Positions 21,190 to 32,773 of a stretch of DNA of 64,000 nucleotides are shown here, in pieces. The stretch comes from Prorocentrum cordatum (taxonomy: Eukaryota > Sar > Dinophyceae > Prorocentrales > Prorocentraceae). A program made the translations under genes and the position numbers. The stretch is from positions 287,892 to 351,891 of the forward strand of contig CAUYUJ010007213.1 of NCBI GenBank assembly GCA_963575745.1, read 5' to 3'. Under the pieces are notes generated by a model. That model saw nothing but the letters and a program-made list of their open reading frames with translations, did not search any database and had not been told where the DNA came from. The stretch's first letter is position 1. The number at the start of each line of letters is the position of its first letter.

Positions 21190-21755
21190 TCCACCTCCTG
21201 ATCCTCCTCCTATCCTGCTCCTCCTCCTCCTTCTCCGCCTCCTCCTCCTCCTCCTCCTCCCCCTCCTCCTCCTATATCCTCCTCCTCCTATCCCCCTCCT
21301 CCTCCTCCTCCTCCTCCTAGCTCCTCCTCCTCCTATCCTCCTCCTCCTCCTGATCCTCCTCCTCCTCCTCCTCCTCCTCCCCTCTCTCTCCTCCCCCCCT
21401 CCGCCGCCTCCTCCTCCTCCTTCTCCTGCTCCTCCTCACCATCCTTTCCACATGGCTCCTCCTCCTCCTCCTCCTCCTATATCCTCCTCCTCCTCCTCCT
21501 CCTATGCCCCTTCTGCTCCTCCACATCCTCCTCCTCGCCCTCCCCCTAGCTCCCCTTCCTGCCCCCCCCTCCTGCTATCCTCCTGCTCCTCCTGTCTTCT
21601 GCTCCTCCTCCTCCTCTACCCCACATAGCCGCTGACTCCAGCCGCATCCCCTCCTCGTTCGCTCCCTCTCTCTCTCTCTCTCTCTCTCTCTTTCCTCCTC
21701 TCTCTCTCTCTATCTCTCTCTCTCTATCTCTCTCTCTCTCTCTCTCTCTCACTCT
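21190..21755 (+). repeat. TCC tract followed by (CT)n
   Basis: About 430 bp of interrupted TCC (21190-21625) with regular CCTAGCTCC and CCTATATCC interruptions, then CT dinucleotides (21661-21755). Confidence 0.95.
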
Positions 21756-22024
21756 GGTCCTTCTGTATATCCAGTCAATCTCTTGTGATTTGGCCTGTCC
21801 CTCCCTGTTTAGCTTAAGCGGCGTGACAAAGGGAGGTCTTTTCGGGCAGGCCCCAGGAGAGCTGAAAGGCACGTGGAAACGCGTTGAACCCGCATTTGCA
21901 AATCTCGTCTTGGATGCCGTTCTTGGTTGCTGAGGGCCGTCTGGAAAACACCTTGGGCACCCGAAGGGCTCTGCGATACTTTGCCCCCACCCCCCTCTAC
22001 TGCCCCCCTTATCCCGCGGGCCCG

Positions 22025-22080
22025 GGGTGGTGGTGATACGTGGTGGTGGTGGTGGTGTGGGGGGGGGGGGGGTAACGCCT
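22025..22080 (+). repeat. GGT microsatellite and G run
   Basis: TGG/GGT trinucleotides ending in a run of about 12 G. Confidence 0.9.
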
Positions 22081-22270
22081 ATTCCCATGGCATGGCAATG
22101 AAGGGTTTGAGATCGGCTGTTGTTCATCCTCCTCTCTTTCAGTGTTTCTTTCATTATCATAATCACCGTCATGATGTGGCATTGGTGCCATCGCCAGGTG
22201 CTTAATCACCTTACGTGTTATTTTCCACAGCATGGGTTCACACACGTCGCAAATTCGCCACGACCAGCAA

Positions 22271-25200
22271 CTATGTATCATCACCGCCCGCTTGGGCGTC
22301 TACATCGCCCAGCAGAAATTCAACCATCCACTTCGTCAGGAAATTTCTGGTCATCTCCGAACGGAACAATGACGATGACCTCCTCCTGGTCGCAGCGTTC
22401 TCACTTTCATCCCTGAAGTTGTGAGAATAAAGAACGTTCCCATGACTGCGGCATTGACTCACGAAGTGCTTGCCGAATGCGTGCCACTTCATTTGGAATG
22501 GAAGCCCAAGCGCACCCCAGGCGTCGATAGCTGCACCGATCGTGTGCTCAAGGTTTAGCAAGCTAGCTTCTGACATTTTTCGGGGCTCCCTTTTGAGGAT
22601 CTCGAAATACATGGCGATTGCGTTGGCAACCTCGAGCAGCTTCGATCCTTCGCAACCCATTGGCAAGCTGTTGTCCAGCGCAAGTGCGCCGCCTTGGTTT
22701 TGCAACGTGTCGATGATAAACGGAAGGAACCTTCTGGATTTTGCCGCCTTCAGTTTGAGGAATGGAGTATCCTCTTCTCCGAGCATCAGCACTGTCAGGG
22801 AGTGTATCCTCATGTCATCAGGCGTGCGGCTCGACGTGTAGAATGCTCTCAGGGCCTCAGACATCGCCGCGTTTACTTCGGCGTGCTCACCATCAGTAAA
22901 ATAACCATAGTACTTGATGTCCAAGAGCATGCGCAACGTTCTGCCAGCAACGTAGCCACACACACCAAGTTCCATCACGTGCATGCTGTCGTAGATGAAG
23001 TGGTCGAGCGTCACCCCTGGTATCCCACGCGACACTCCTGGTATCTCGACCAAGCGAGACATATTAAGTAAACCATTCTTCTGCCGACGGTAAACTAGGA
23101 ACCGCCGCTTCTCAGGAGGGTAGGCTGCAACAGATTCTCCATGCCAGAAATCAGGATAGCCTCCTGGCGCTGGCTCGATACGATCTCCTATCTTTACATG
23201 TGGCCACTTGTCGACCCGCCTTTCTTTGATCACAACTCCGCCTTTCTTGTGTCTTTGATGAGTAATTGCTCGCAAGTCTTCCACGTCGTTGTCCGTCAAC
23301 AGGTCATGCCAACTGAACGATCCTGAGGCCGCGGTAAGCATCCACATGTGCGTTCTTTTCCTTGCGTCGATAGTGAAATCATCCAATTTGGATTTCTCGT
23401 GGAAACATTTGAGACATCCGTACTTCGCTCTGTAGTCTGGCATACATAGTGTTTTGCCCATCTCGTCCAGGTCGCCTGCGATTTCATAAACCACCAGCCT
23501 GCAGATCTTGCTGGGGTCGTCTGGGTCAGGGAACAATGGTCTACCCGCCATCTTCGCCCGAACTGTGTCTGGATCAAAAGGTCGGCCGTCGGGCTGTTTC
23601 GTAGGCCAGTACCCTTGCGAGGGCGACCCCGCGATTTTAGCCGGGAGGCGGCCCCCACACTTATGCGTTGTCTGCCCCCAAAAGCATACATCGTTCATTC
23701 ATCATTTCTCATTCCTCTGTGTTTGTTTCGAATCCCATTTGCTTCTCCTTTTTGGTCGCGTCGTTTCATTATGGCCCCGGGGCTCCGAGGCCGCATCGCA
23801 CCTCTTTTCGCAGCCACGGGTTTTGTCCAGTCCTACAAGTTGCGCGGGTATTTTAGGTAGGGGGCCGCCAGCCAACTAGATTTCGGGGTCGCCCAGGCCT
23901 TCAGCGCCCACCCTGAAATCTTCTGCAATTTTTGTCCATAGCGCTTGAAATGTGTGGCTGCCCCTGCACCCGCACTTGCACAATAGACGTTCGTGCAATG
24001 TACACAAGGGCACCCGGTCAGTATGATGGAGCACCGACGCAAACATCCGCCGACCCACCCTCAGGGGGCACCCAGCACGCGCATTCTGTTCGGCAATTTT
24101 CTTGGCCCCCGCAAATCCCCGTTCCAGGAGAAATCTTGGATATGTAAGAGAAAGGAAATAATGATGCCCATCAGAACACCAGGAGAAACCCGCGCTCTCA
24201 GAGACCAGCCCGTCCTCCTCATGTTCGTTTGGGTCCATTCATTATCCCAATCACATGTTTGCGTTTTTTTTCCCCAGTCAGTCTTCCCACGCTCCACCCC
24301 TCCTCCCGCTAATATACTCCCTGCTGCGCGCGCGTCTCCTTGCTTCCGCCTACCATCCCCCACGTGCGCCCCCCTCTTCCACACTTACTCGAACTTGTCG
24401 TGTCAGACAAGAAGGTGTCTGCATTTTGAGGCTCGAAAGTGGCTTGCTGTCCTCCTAATGTTGTTGCTCCTCCTCCTCCTCCTCGTGCTCGTCGTCGTCG
24501 TCGTCCTCCTCCTCCTTCGCCTCCACCTCCTCTTCCTCCTCCTCCTTCTCCTTTTCCTCCTCCTCCTAGCTCCCCCCCCCCTCCTCCTAGCTCCTCCTCC
24601 TCCTCCTCCCCGTCCCCGCTCAGCATTCCGCCTCCTCCTTCTCTGCCTCCCCGTCTTCGTCCCTCTCATGCTCCCTTATCATTCTCCTTGGCCTCCTTTT
24701 CCTCTCTACTGTCTTCGCCTCCCCACGCCTTTTCTTCTCCACTCTCTCGACCATGCCTCATGCGAATGACCGCGCCTAAAGAATTAAGACCAAGAAGAGA
24801 TACCAACAGGGGGCGCGGCGGTGAGAGGCAAAACCTCCAGACGTTGAGCTGGGTTGCCTACAGACGGCGGGCGACGCGGTGGAGTGCGCAATCCCACGAG
24901 TTTTTCATGTATCAAAAACTGGATCCCAAAGGAATTTTGTAGCCACAGGGGCTCAGGGGGCCCTGGAGCGCAAGTGGGCACCGTTGGATACAGAAGCGAG
25001 GCCCCCGTGGATTTGCGACTCCCCAAACGACATTGCCTGTTTATCCAGCACAGCGAAATCAGCAAATATCCTGCACGGGATTCCTTGTTCAGCTCCGTAT
25101 TTTGTCACCAAATCGTGTGAATAAAAATTGTCACAAAGAGCATCTGGATCTTTCCGATGAAGTAAGAACGAATTCGGGTCCTTCGTGAATTGCCGAGCGA

Positions 25201-25720
25201 GTACTTCGAATATTGGTATTGTCGAGACTGGCTCACGAACCGCTCTGCGACGGCCGCGGCTTTTGTTGACAGGCATCGTCGTAATGTGCAGACACTGCTG
25301 ACGCACCTCATCGCACCGTAGAACGCCATTGAGCAAACGTGCGCAATTCTTATTATGCTTAACGTCTCTAGCGAAATCCTCACAACCAGTACTGCCTGCC
25401 TTCGTCGCCAGGAAAGCAATTCTCACTATTTTCTGAGCGCTCATCTCCCCAGAAAGGTACATCCCAACCAGCATACGCCTGAATTCGCCAGCCCAATGAG
25501 CCACAGGCGCGTTGAAGCAAGCCAAACTGGGCGCGACCACGGGCCCCAAGAGGGCCAATTCGAGAGGGTCTAGTAGCCCGCTCCTGGATAACATTCCAAG
25601 AAGCCCTGAGGGCCCGTTAGGGAAGAGGCGCCCCAAAAGACCCCGACGAGGTCCCTGCCCAAGTGCATGTGCGGAGATCGCAGACCGTTCGAACATATTG
25701 CCATGTGCGGTCGGCTCCAA
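22271..25720 (-). CDS. CACTA/Plavaka-like transposase gene, multi-exon
   Basis: Three minus-strand segments read as one protein split by introns. Segment 1 (25720 to about 25000): LACFNAPVAHWAGEFRRM, then PIFEVLARQFTKDPNSFLLH, ending near GIPCRIFADFAVLD, the spot where related transposases have a strand-Asp motif. Segment 2 (24238 to about 23880): LHERLLCKCGCRGSHTFQAL, a CxCGCxG zinc-binding-like motif. Segment 3 (23698-22271): VVYEIAGDLDEMGKTL, a Cys pair in YGCLKCFHEK, and LDHFIYDSMHVMELGVCGYV, which resembles the DxMHxxxxGV motif of CACTA-type (Transposase_21-like) enzymes. The C-terminal part is helical. The large intron between segments 1 and 2 holds a TCC tract. Family assignment comes from motif order and spacing and is inferred. 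Exact splice sites and the start codon are not resolved, and no terminal repeats were found. Confidence 0.5.
24470..24625 (+). repeat. TCC/GTC microsatellite in intron
   Basis: TCC tract with a short GTC run, between two coding segments of the minus-strand transposase-like gene. Confidence 0.9.
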
Positions 25721-27290
25721 ACCCGTCTAGCTGGTCTCGCACCCTTAGGATCTCAACAGTCTTTGACCAGAGGTTCATCTCTACATCCTTGCTCCCCACA
25801 GCTCCCCCCCCCGCTCCATTCAGACTGACCTGCAAGACGGGGTTACGGCCGACGCATATAGCGCGCCGGCTGGTGCGTCTGGGTTCGGGCGGCGGCGTCT
25901 GATTCCATGCGGACATGCTCGGCACCTCTCGAACGTTCAGCTCTCAGTGAGGCTGCGTGCGTGGCAACTCTCCTCCCATGGTCTAGCAAGTTATTGGCGC
26001 GCTGTCTGAATTGCCTGATTTGTTTCTTATGAGTAGCATGCATATTTGATCCAAAATGCTAGTGCGCATCCCGCAGGACGACAGGGCGACCGACGCCAGA
26101 TTCCAGGCAGGCCGGCGCCCGCCCCCGCGGAAGAGGCAGGAGGGAGAGCAGCGGAGTGCGTTGAGAGAATTTGGCACATGAGGGCGATGACGATATACAA
26201 CGATTGAGGGGGAGGCGTGATCAGAAGCAATGGCCACAGATGAGGTGAAGGGGCTGGAGGAGCTAGGTGCTGCAACGATCGAGGAGGACGCGATGGGCAT
26301 GGATGGGCCGTCTAGGAGCTATAGGAGAAAATGAGGGCTAGCCTACGAATGGGAAAAGGAGGATATTTAGGAGAGGCATGATGGGAAGGAATATTGGGAG
26401 AGGGTCGACGTGATAACAAGGGAGCACAGTGGAATCCGCACCGAGGGGCCCCGGGAGAAATGAGTTCACCGTTGGAGAAATCAGAGGAGGAGCAGGAACC
26501 AGAGTTTCAGGAACGAGCTGAGACGTTACAATACGCATGGTGGATGACTGGACACCGCCTTGGATAAGGAATTCAAGGGATGCGCCACAGATCGGCGGCC
26601 TTCCGTGGGCAGGAATGCGCCAGAGTCTGCCCCCGACGAAAACGTGCTTTTACCGATTACCATCACCCTATTGCTAGCGAAACCTGGCATTCAGATATTC
26701 AGAATTCGGGATCTGCAGTTGGGGAGGGAAGCAATGCAGCGGCGCTAGGGAACAAAAGCAGAACCTCCAGCGGTCTCTCCGACGGTCTTCGGCTGATGGT
26801 TCAAATCCACGCTCTGCTCAGAGTTGGAGTTGATGGGTGCCTGGCGGCGCGGCAAGAAGCGGGCAGCGGGGCAGAAGAGTAGGACTGAGGATGAAGAAAG
26901 GGCTGAGGATGAAGACAGGCTGGAGGATGAAGAAAGGACTGAAAATGAAGAAAGGATATCGAGGGGATCGCGAAGAAAGGGCTGAGGATGAATCCGAGGA
27001 TCGATAATTGGATGGAGGAGACAGAGCTGAAGTCAATGGAGGAGGAAAGATCGGAAACTCCGATGCACGAGAGGGGGGGCGCGGATGGAGCAGGCGGGGA
27101 GAGCTTGAGGAAGATTCACTTTCATCCTCAGCGCCGGCCCACCCCAAACTGAGGCCAGCGTCCTAATCTGTGCAGGCCTTGGGACTCGATCGAGTCCACT
27201 GCTCCAGGCCTGCTAAACTTAAATTCAAGGGAATCGCTTTGTCCTTCCACTCCTCATCTCCGCCCATGCCGCGAGCGTAGCCTCCTCTGG
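25720..27290. other. No confident gene
   Basis: Only weak short frames. 26880-26990 carries repeated GAGGATGAAGAAAGG units. At 26796 GGTTCAAATCC matches a tRNA B-box, but no cloverleaf can be built around it. Confidence 0.5.
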
Positions 27291-27424
27291 TTCGTAGCGT
27301 GATCCTACTCCGAGCGGCCTCTCCGCTTCTGATTTCGCCTCCTCGTCGTTTTCCTCCTACAATCGTAGACTCCCCCAGGACCCCTTTGGCACTCCCCCCT
27401 CGTGCTCCTCCTCATTCTCCTCAG

Positions 27425-27480
27425 TCTTCTCCTCCACCTCCACCTCCTCCTCCTCCTCCTCCTCCTCCTCCTCGTCTTAC
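27425..27480 (+). repeat. TCC microsatellite
   Basis: Interrupted TCC/CTCCAC tract of about 55 bp. Confidence 0.9.
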
Positions 27481-27779
27481 CTCTGTCAATCCTTATTCTC
27501 TTCTTCCGCTCCTCCTCCAGCTCCTCCTCCGACCTCAAAGCTTGCCGCTGGATCACGCCCCAGCCCTGGGCCCGATATTGCCAGCAAGCTAACGTCGCGC
27601 GACCAGCCGTTGCAGAGCCAGCTGGCCCGGCCCAGCTGTTAGCGCTTGTGAGGCCTAGGCAGCGACGCCACGTCACGTCACGACCCCAGCGTTGGCTCAC
27701 GAACCGTCGGAGGATTCGGAGCTGGAAGCCTTCTGACGAACGAGCCCTGTCCATTATCTGACATCGGGATCGGGATCTG

Positions 27780-27990
27780 CCAGCAGTCAGCTCGCGTGGG
27801 TGGATACGGTGGGTTCGAACCCCAGCTCTGACGATGGTATAGGCCACGCGCAATCTGACGCTGGACATCGCATACCGTCGGAGCTGGATTTCGCACCCTC
27901 ATCCTCCATCGATTTGGCCGTCGGTAGGTCTTTCCACGGCAGGCAAGGTTCGAACGCGAGACCTTTGCAGAAAGCTTCTTGCTCTTGCCG
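27780..27990. repeat. Possible tRNA-derived SINE fragment
   Basis: GGTTCGAACCCC at about 27818 fits the pol III B-box (GGTTCGANTCC) and is nearly palindromic, so it fits on both strands. A second GGTTCGAACGC lies at about 27948. There is no complete tRNA fold and only a poor A-box candidate upstream. Confidence 0.3.
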
Positions 27991-28080
27991 CCGAATCCCT
28001 TGAGCGAGACACTCTTTGGCTTAGCCTTGGCCTTGGGCTTCAGCAGCGACGCCTGCACCTTCCGCTCGGCTGCCGCGACC
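27960..28080 (-). CDS. Possible Lys-rich exon
   Basis: Minus-strand frame with QASLLKPKAKAKPKSVSLKG then FGGKSKKLSAKV (about 28080-27960). Composition resembles the Lys-rich tails of other coding segments here. It lies downstream of the 29-31.7 kb gene on the same strand and could be a further exon of it or unrelated. Confidence 0.3.
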
Positions 28081-28084
28081 TGTC

Positions 28085-28830
28085 ATGGGGCCAGAGACTT
28101 GGGGATATAGTGGGGAGGCTCCCTTCCTCATCCTCCATGTTCCTCTCCTTCGCTGGCTGCCATGCGAAGTGCAATTACCAAAATTCCCCCAAGAGCGTCC
28201 CAAGCACTCCAAGGAACTCCAGGGACCTCCAGGGAAACAGTCTAAGTCAAGACATATTCTCCATCCTGTCGCCCCTGCTCGAAATCAGTCTAGATGCCCT
28301 AATGCGGTCTCTAAGGCCCCGAGAGAAGTCCCCAGAGCTGGCCCAAGACCTCCCCACCGCTGCGAGGCGCGTAGCCAGGTTACCAGAGCACTGCCCGAGA
28401 AATCTTCAAAGAGCGCGATTGAGCGGGCCAACGGCAGACTCCGCAAGCTCAAAGAGTTCCCTAGAATTCCGATCGTCATCCAACCTATCGTCAAGCCCGC
28501 CTCTGTCTATTATGCTTCTTATCATCTAATTTGCCCCATCTCTTGAGAGACTCCCATCGTTTATCTGAGCCACCCTTGAAGCATCCCCTGTCGACGCCTC
28601 CTACACTTGACTAAGGAGCGCGAAGCGTCAAGCATTGCAGGTCACGCGTGCATGCTGCGCTGTAGTTGCATGTAAGTTCGCGTGGCGGCGGTATTCGTGC
28701 CCTCAATATGTTGATTGAATGTTTTTATGCGGTTTAGTAAGGATAATCACATTGGACCTCCTGATACAATGATTTTCAATGTTTCAGCTCTTGTCATGAT
28801 AGCCAAGGGGTTCCAATGAAATTGCGTAGG
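28085..28830. other. No gene seen; one CCAAGAG patch
   Basis: 28165-28230 carries CCCCCAAGAGCGTCCCAAG-type repeat. 28618-28632 has GCGCGAAGCGTCAAG, like the right end of the dispersed element. The rest is unremarkable. Confidence 0.45.
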
Positions 28831-28831
28831 T

Positions 28832-29120
28832 TCCATGGTGTTTATCGTGACAAACGTCGGGTTTCCTGAATTTCTATCAGAATTTCGATAATTCTGTAGA
28901 ATTTCTGAAGTTCTCTCAGGGTTTCCCAAGTTCTGTCCGAATTTCGAACTTCTGTCAGAATTTCAATAGTTCTGTAGAATTGCCGAAGTCCTAGCAGGGT
29001 TTCCCAAGTTCTGTCAGAATTCCAAGGTTCTGTCAGAATTTCCATAGTTCTGTTTGATTTCCGACGTTCTCTCAGGGTTTCCCAAGTTCTGTCAGAATTC
29101 CCAGGTTCTGTAGAGTTCCC
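28832..29120 (-). repeat. 78-bp repeat, about 3.5 copies
   Basis: GTTCTCTCAGGGTTTCCCAAG recurs in similar form at 28910, 28988 and 29066 (78-bp step). It is built from smaller GTTCTGTCAGAATTTCC units of about 20 bp. Being 26 codons, it keeps a minus-strand frame open, so the peptide is probably meaningless. Confidence 0.85.
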
Positions 29121-29169
29121 CAAATTCTGCCGATGCTACATGAACGCGTGCGAATATCACAGCAAGGAA

Positions 29170-31720
29170 GCAGACCTGCTTATTCACCAGCGAGGGTTTC
29201 TTGTCATCCTCGCAGTTCTCGCTGGAGCTCTCTGAGCGGCCCCGGCTGCCAGAACGGCCTCGCTTTCCTTTTTTGTCATGCTTCTTGTCATGCTTCTTGT
29301 CATGCTTCTTGTCATGCTTCTTGTCATGCTTCTTGCTGTTTTTCTTCTTCTTCCCCTCAGACTTGCTGCGGCTGCGAGAGGAGCTGCTCTCGCGCCTTTT
29401 GCCACGCTTGCCATCCTCATATGTTTTGACCTTCTTGTCTTTGCTCTTTTTGTCTTTGTTCTTCATGTCCGAGTCCTTGTCCTTGTCCTTGTTCTGTTTG
29501 TCTTTCTTGTCCTTGCTTTTCTTGTCCTTCTTGCCCTTGTCCTGGCTCCGCCCCCTGGAGCCCTTGTCGCGGCTGTCTGCGCGTGAGCGTTTCTTCTTGC
29601 GGCTCTTGCTAGCCGAGCAGCTGCTGGAGTCATCGCTCTCCGACTCGCCAGGCTCCTCGCCCTCATCAGAGTAGCTATCCTCTGAACCAGCTTCCTCGAG
29701 CTCCTCATTGACCGCCACGCCTTCGACCTCCAAGGAGCCCTCTTTCCTGCCGGGGGTCGGGAGTGATGCATAAATGCAGCTGCCCGCTGAATTTCCAGCC
29801 TCCTCCTGTCCTCCTTCCGCCTGTCCTCCCCCCACCCTCCTCCTTCCGCCTGTCCTCCTCTCGTCTCTCTGATTCTACCTAATCCTACACTCGTTTGTAA
29901 ATCATGGTCTATGGTGCTACCGAGTGCATCTGGAGGCCCTCGCTGGCAAGCCAGTCGCCTTCGTCTTCTACAAAAGAAACATATTCCTCTCTACGCTCCT
30001 CTCTGTGCTCCTCTTAATGCTCCTCATCATTCCTCCTCAACCTCACCCTCGCCATCCCTCCTACCGCCAGTCTCTACTTCCTCATAACATCCCCCTCCCC
30101 ATCGCCCTCTTCACGCCCGCCAGGTCTTTCTCTCCTACGCCGGCCGTAGGCGGGCTGGCCCTGGGGAGGTTTGCTCAAGGGGATGCGGGATAGGGCGTTT
30201 CAATCGAATTAACGACGCGTCGGGTCCTGGTGCCGAACCTCTCGAGCTTGGTCTGATGGAAGTACACCCTGCCATTGATCTTGTTGCACTGGCGCACGAG
30301 GCCGTGCTTCGCGGCAAAAACTTTGTAGCTCTGCACGTGGCCCTTATTCGGGGGGAGTAATAACGCAATTCTTGGGCCACCCAGCCTCTGCCACTGTGTT
30401 TCAAGACTTCAGGGCGCTCAGGCCGCACACGTATTAAGAATTGTGCTAGGCAGAGGAACGGAAGTCAGACGAGCAAGGAACGCAGTAGCGAGAGGAGAAA
30501 AGAAAGCGTAAGCATGGGGAGAGCTGAGAAGAGAAAGGAGGAGGCGGGCGGAAGTAGGAGAAGGACCACCAAAGGATGAGGGCTAGGAGCTAGGGCACGC
30601 GTAGGAGGCAGAGGAACATAGGAGGAGCGGAGGAAGCCCCAGGGCGGAGGACCCATGAATCAATTACCGAATGGTTTTTGGAAGTCCTGAAGCGGGCCAG
30701 CAGATGGCATTCGGTCGTGCCCAAGGTGATGGTTGTATACCCTATTGCGGGCCTCGTCCTTGAGTTTATCCATCAACTGTGGTTCTGACAGCCATTCCCC
30801 CTCAGTCGTGTGCTCGCTCCTGTTGGCTTTGGCGACCAGGGGCTAGAAGCTGGTACTGGACCATGGGCGGATCTCAATGACCCCGCCTTGCGGGTTATTT
30901 GAATGGGGCTGGAGGGAATAGAGGACGGGTGGGGTAAACCGAGATATGGCCCCTGTCATTCCAGGCCAGCTTCTTGCACTTGATCACCAGACCACTCTGG
31001 TTCATGCACCGGTCAGCTCTGCTCCAGAGCTCGCGCAGCTCAGCCTTGACCTAGGGAGTCGAATCTCTGAGGGTGGGTGAGACCCTTCGTCAGTGCAACT
31101 TCCACATTTTGCCAGGAAGGTCGAAGCTGGCCACTTGTCGGGCCTCGATTCCCAAATCCAAGGGCCCACTAATCATCGAAAAGCCAGGGATCAGGATTGC
31201 GTCCAGATTCGTCCAGGACTGGGCCCCAAGGTTTAGTTCCCCCCCCCCGCGGCACACGAGCGCACGTGGAGTTCTGATACTTCTGAATGAAAGCGACGCC
31301 CTCCTGCGCAGGGTCCCGCCAGAAAAGACAAGCTCGGAAGGTTATATCACGCTTCTGTTGCCGCCTGCACCTCCAGATCCTCGCCCTGCGATCTACTACC
31401 CTCCTCCTCTGTCCTGTTCACCCTCCTCCTCCTCCTCCTCCTCCTATCCTCCTCCTCCGCTCCTCCTCCTCCTCCATCACCTCCTCCTCCTCCTCCTCCT
31501 CCTCCTCCTCCTCATCCCCTGGAGGCCCCTTGGAGTCTCTTTGGAGTCTCGTGGGCGGCGGGGGCCGCCGCCGACGAAGCTATGCTCGAGGAGTCTTAGG
31601 ATTATTGTCAATGCGTCCTCGTCCAGCACCTGCGCCCCGTCCTTCCCCGCCATGCAGTCCGACATGTGGCGGCGGAACATCTTGTCTGAGGCCCTGGGCC
31701 AATCGACGAAGGACAGAGGT
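29170..31720 (-). CDS. Uncharacterised multi-exon gene with Lys/Ser/Arg-rich tail
   Basis: Seven minus-strand stretches in 5' to 3' order have protein-like composition and alternate with low-complexity sequence: about 31720-31567 (MFRRHMSDCMAGKDGAQVLD), 31345-31252 (FWRDPAQEGVAFIQKYQNST), 31245-31105 (LGAQSWTNLDAILIPGFSMI), 31050-30905 (AELRELWSRADRCMNQSGLV), 30850-30665 (GEWLSEPQLMDKLKDEARNR), 30350-30190 (QSYKVFAAKHGLVRQCNKIN) and 29740-29170. The last is an acidic-Ser then Lys/Asp/Ser/Arg-rich region with SRSRSKS and five KHDKK repeats (15-bp units at 29275-29335), typical of nuclear RNA-associated proteins, though no domain is recognised. A run of ten C at 31242-31251 separates two frames of what may be one exon. 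Exon borders are inferred; no start codon can be fixed. Confidence 0.45.
31410..31515 (+). repeat. TCC microsatellite
   Basis: Interrupted TCC tract, probably inside an intron of the minus-strand gene. Confidence 0.92.
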
Positions 31721-32154
31721 CAGTACAGGGACAAAACCATTAGACATGGGGGGGGGTCATGAAACAGGAAAAGGCCTACGCACAGGCCAATAAACTGAGA
31801 GAGGGGCTTCTGGCCCCTTCGCTCGTTCGCTGGTCTCTTCGCTCGTTTCGTCGCTTTCGACATGGGCCCCCCTTGCCTCTTCGCTCTTTTCGACGCTTTC
31901 GACATGGGTCCGCGTCTCTTGGGTAACGGGTCGGCCGCAACGAGATCCATGGGACCGACGGCCTCCATGCGTATGCGGTTGCCGGAGGGTCGCCCTCAAC
32001 TTGCTAGCTCTGAGTCAAGCGTTATTTCCCTGGCAAGATTTGAGCCACAATACTATGGGCAAGGCGCCTGCGCAAATCACATGGTGCACGTGCAGACGCG
32101 ACCCCTCGCGGTCCCGACACATCTCGCATACAAGTGTTGCTGTAAATTTCAGGG

Positions 32155-32335
32155 TCCTTGAATTTCCTTGGATGGCTGTGGAAGTCCCTGAGAGCCCCTT
32201 GGTCTCCCAGGATGTCCCTGGACATGTCCCTGGTCGTCTTTGCCCCTGGAGATATATGGAACTGCATGTCCCCAGCTGTCCTCCTTTGTCTTCGGAGATG
32301 TCTTGCGGTGTCCCTGGCGTGCGTCTCTGGGCGCC
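32155..32335 (+). repeat. Degenerate GTCCCTGGAT decamer
   Basis: Loose units such as GATGTCCCTGGACATGTCCC. It has the same orientation as the clean decamer arrays at 34.8 and 36.1 kb but is more diverged. Confidence 0.65.
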
Positions 32336-32773
32336 TCTGGATAATGAATGCCCAGGTGCGTCCCCAGGTGCCCCTCCATTTCTTTAGCGGCCTGCAGTCC
32401 AGGGTCGAACGTTGCATTTCCAGAGACGTGCGAAACATTTGCAATCGTTCACTTTATTACACTGAATGAAAACAACGCACGATTCCTGCTGCGCCTCAGC
32501 CGCTTGGGCTCAAAGCGGCCTTTCTGCGTCTCCTCCTCTGTCTCCTGCCTCAAACACACCCTTTGACCCTTATTCCTCCACCAGCTCCTCCTCATGTCTT
32601 CGGGTTCCCTAGCTACTTCCTGGGGTTCTCGTCACTTTCACCATTGCGTATTTGCCCCCCAGACCTTCTTATGCATCTCTGCCCCTGCCCACTAGACTCT
32701 CCCTCGTGCCCCCTCCCGCCTCCCAGCCATATGTATCCTACGCAGCCGCCGCGTTGGCGGTCATGATGGTCAA

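Noticed and set aside
26760-26840. tRNA gene suggested by GGTTCAAATCC
   Set aside because: No D-arm, anticodon arm or acceptor stem can be built around the B-box-like word.
32038-32060. Third spliced-leader relict (minus strand TTGTGGCTCAAA)
   Set aside because: Only about 16 of 21 positions match, with a gap and a changed 3' end, and no open frame follows.
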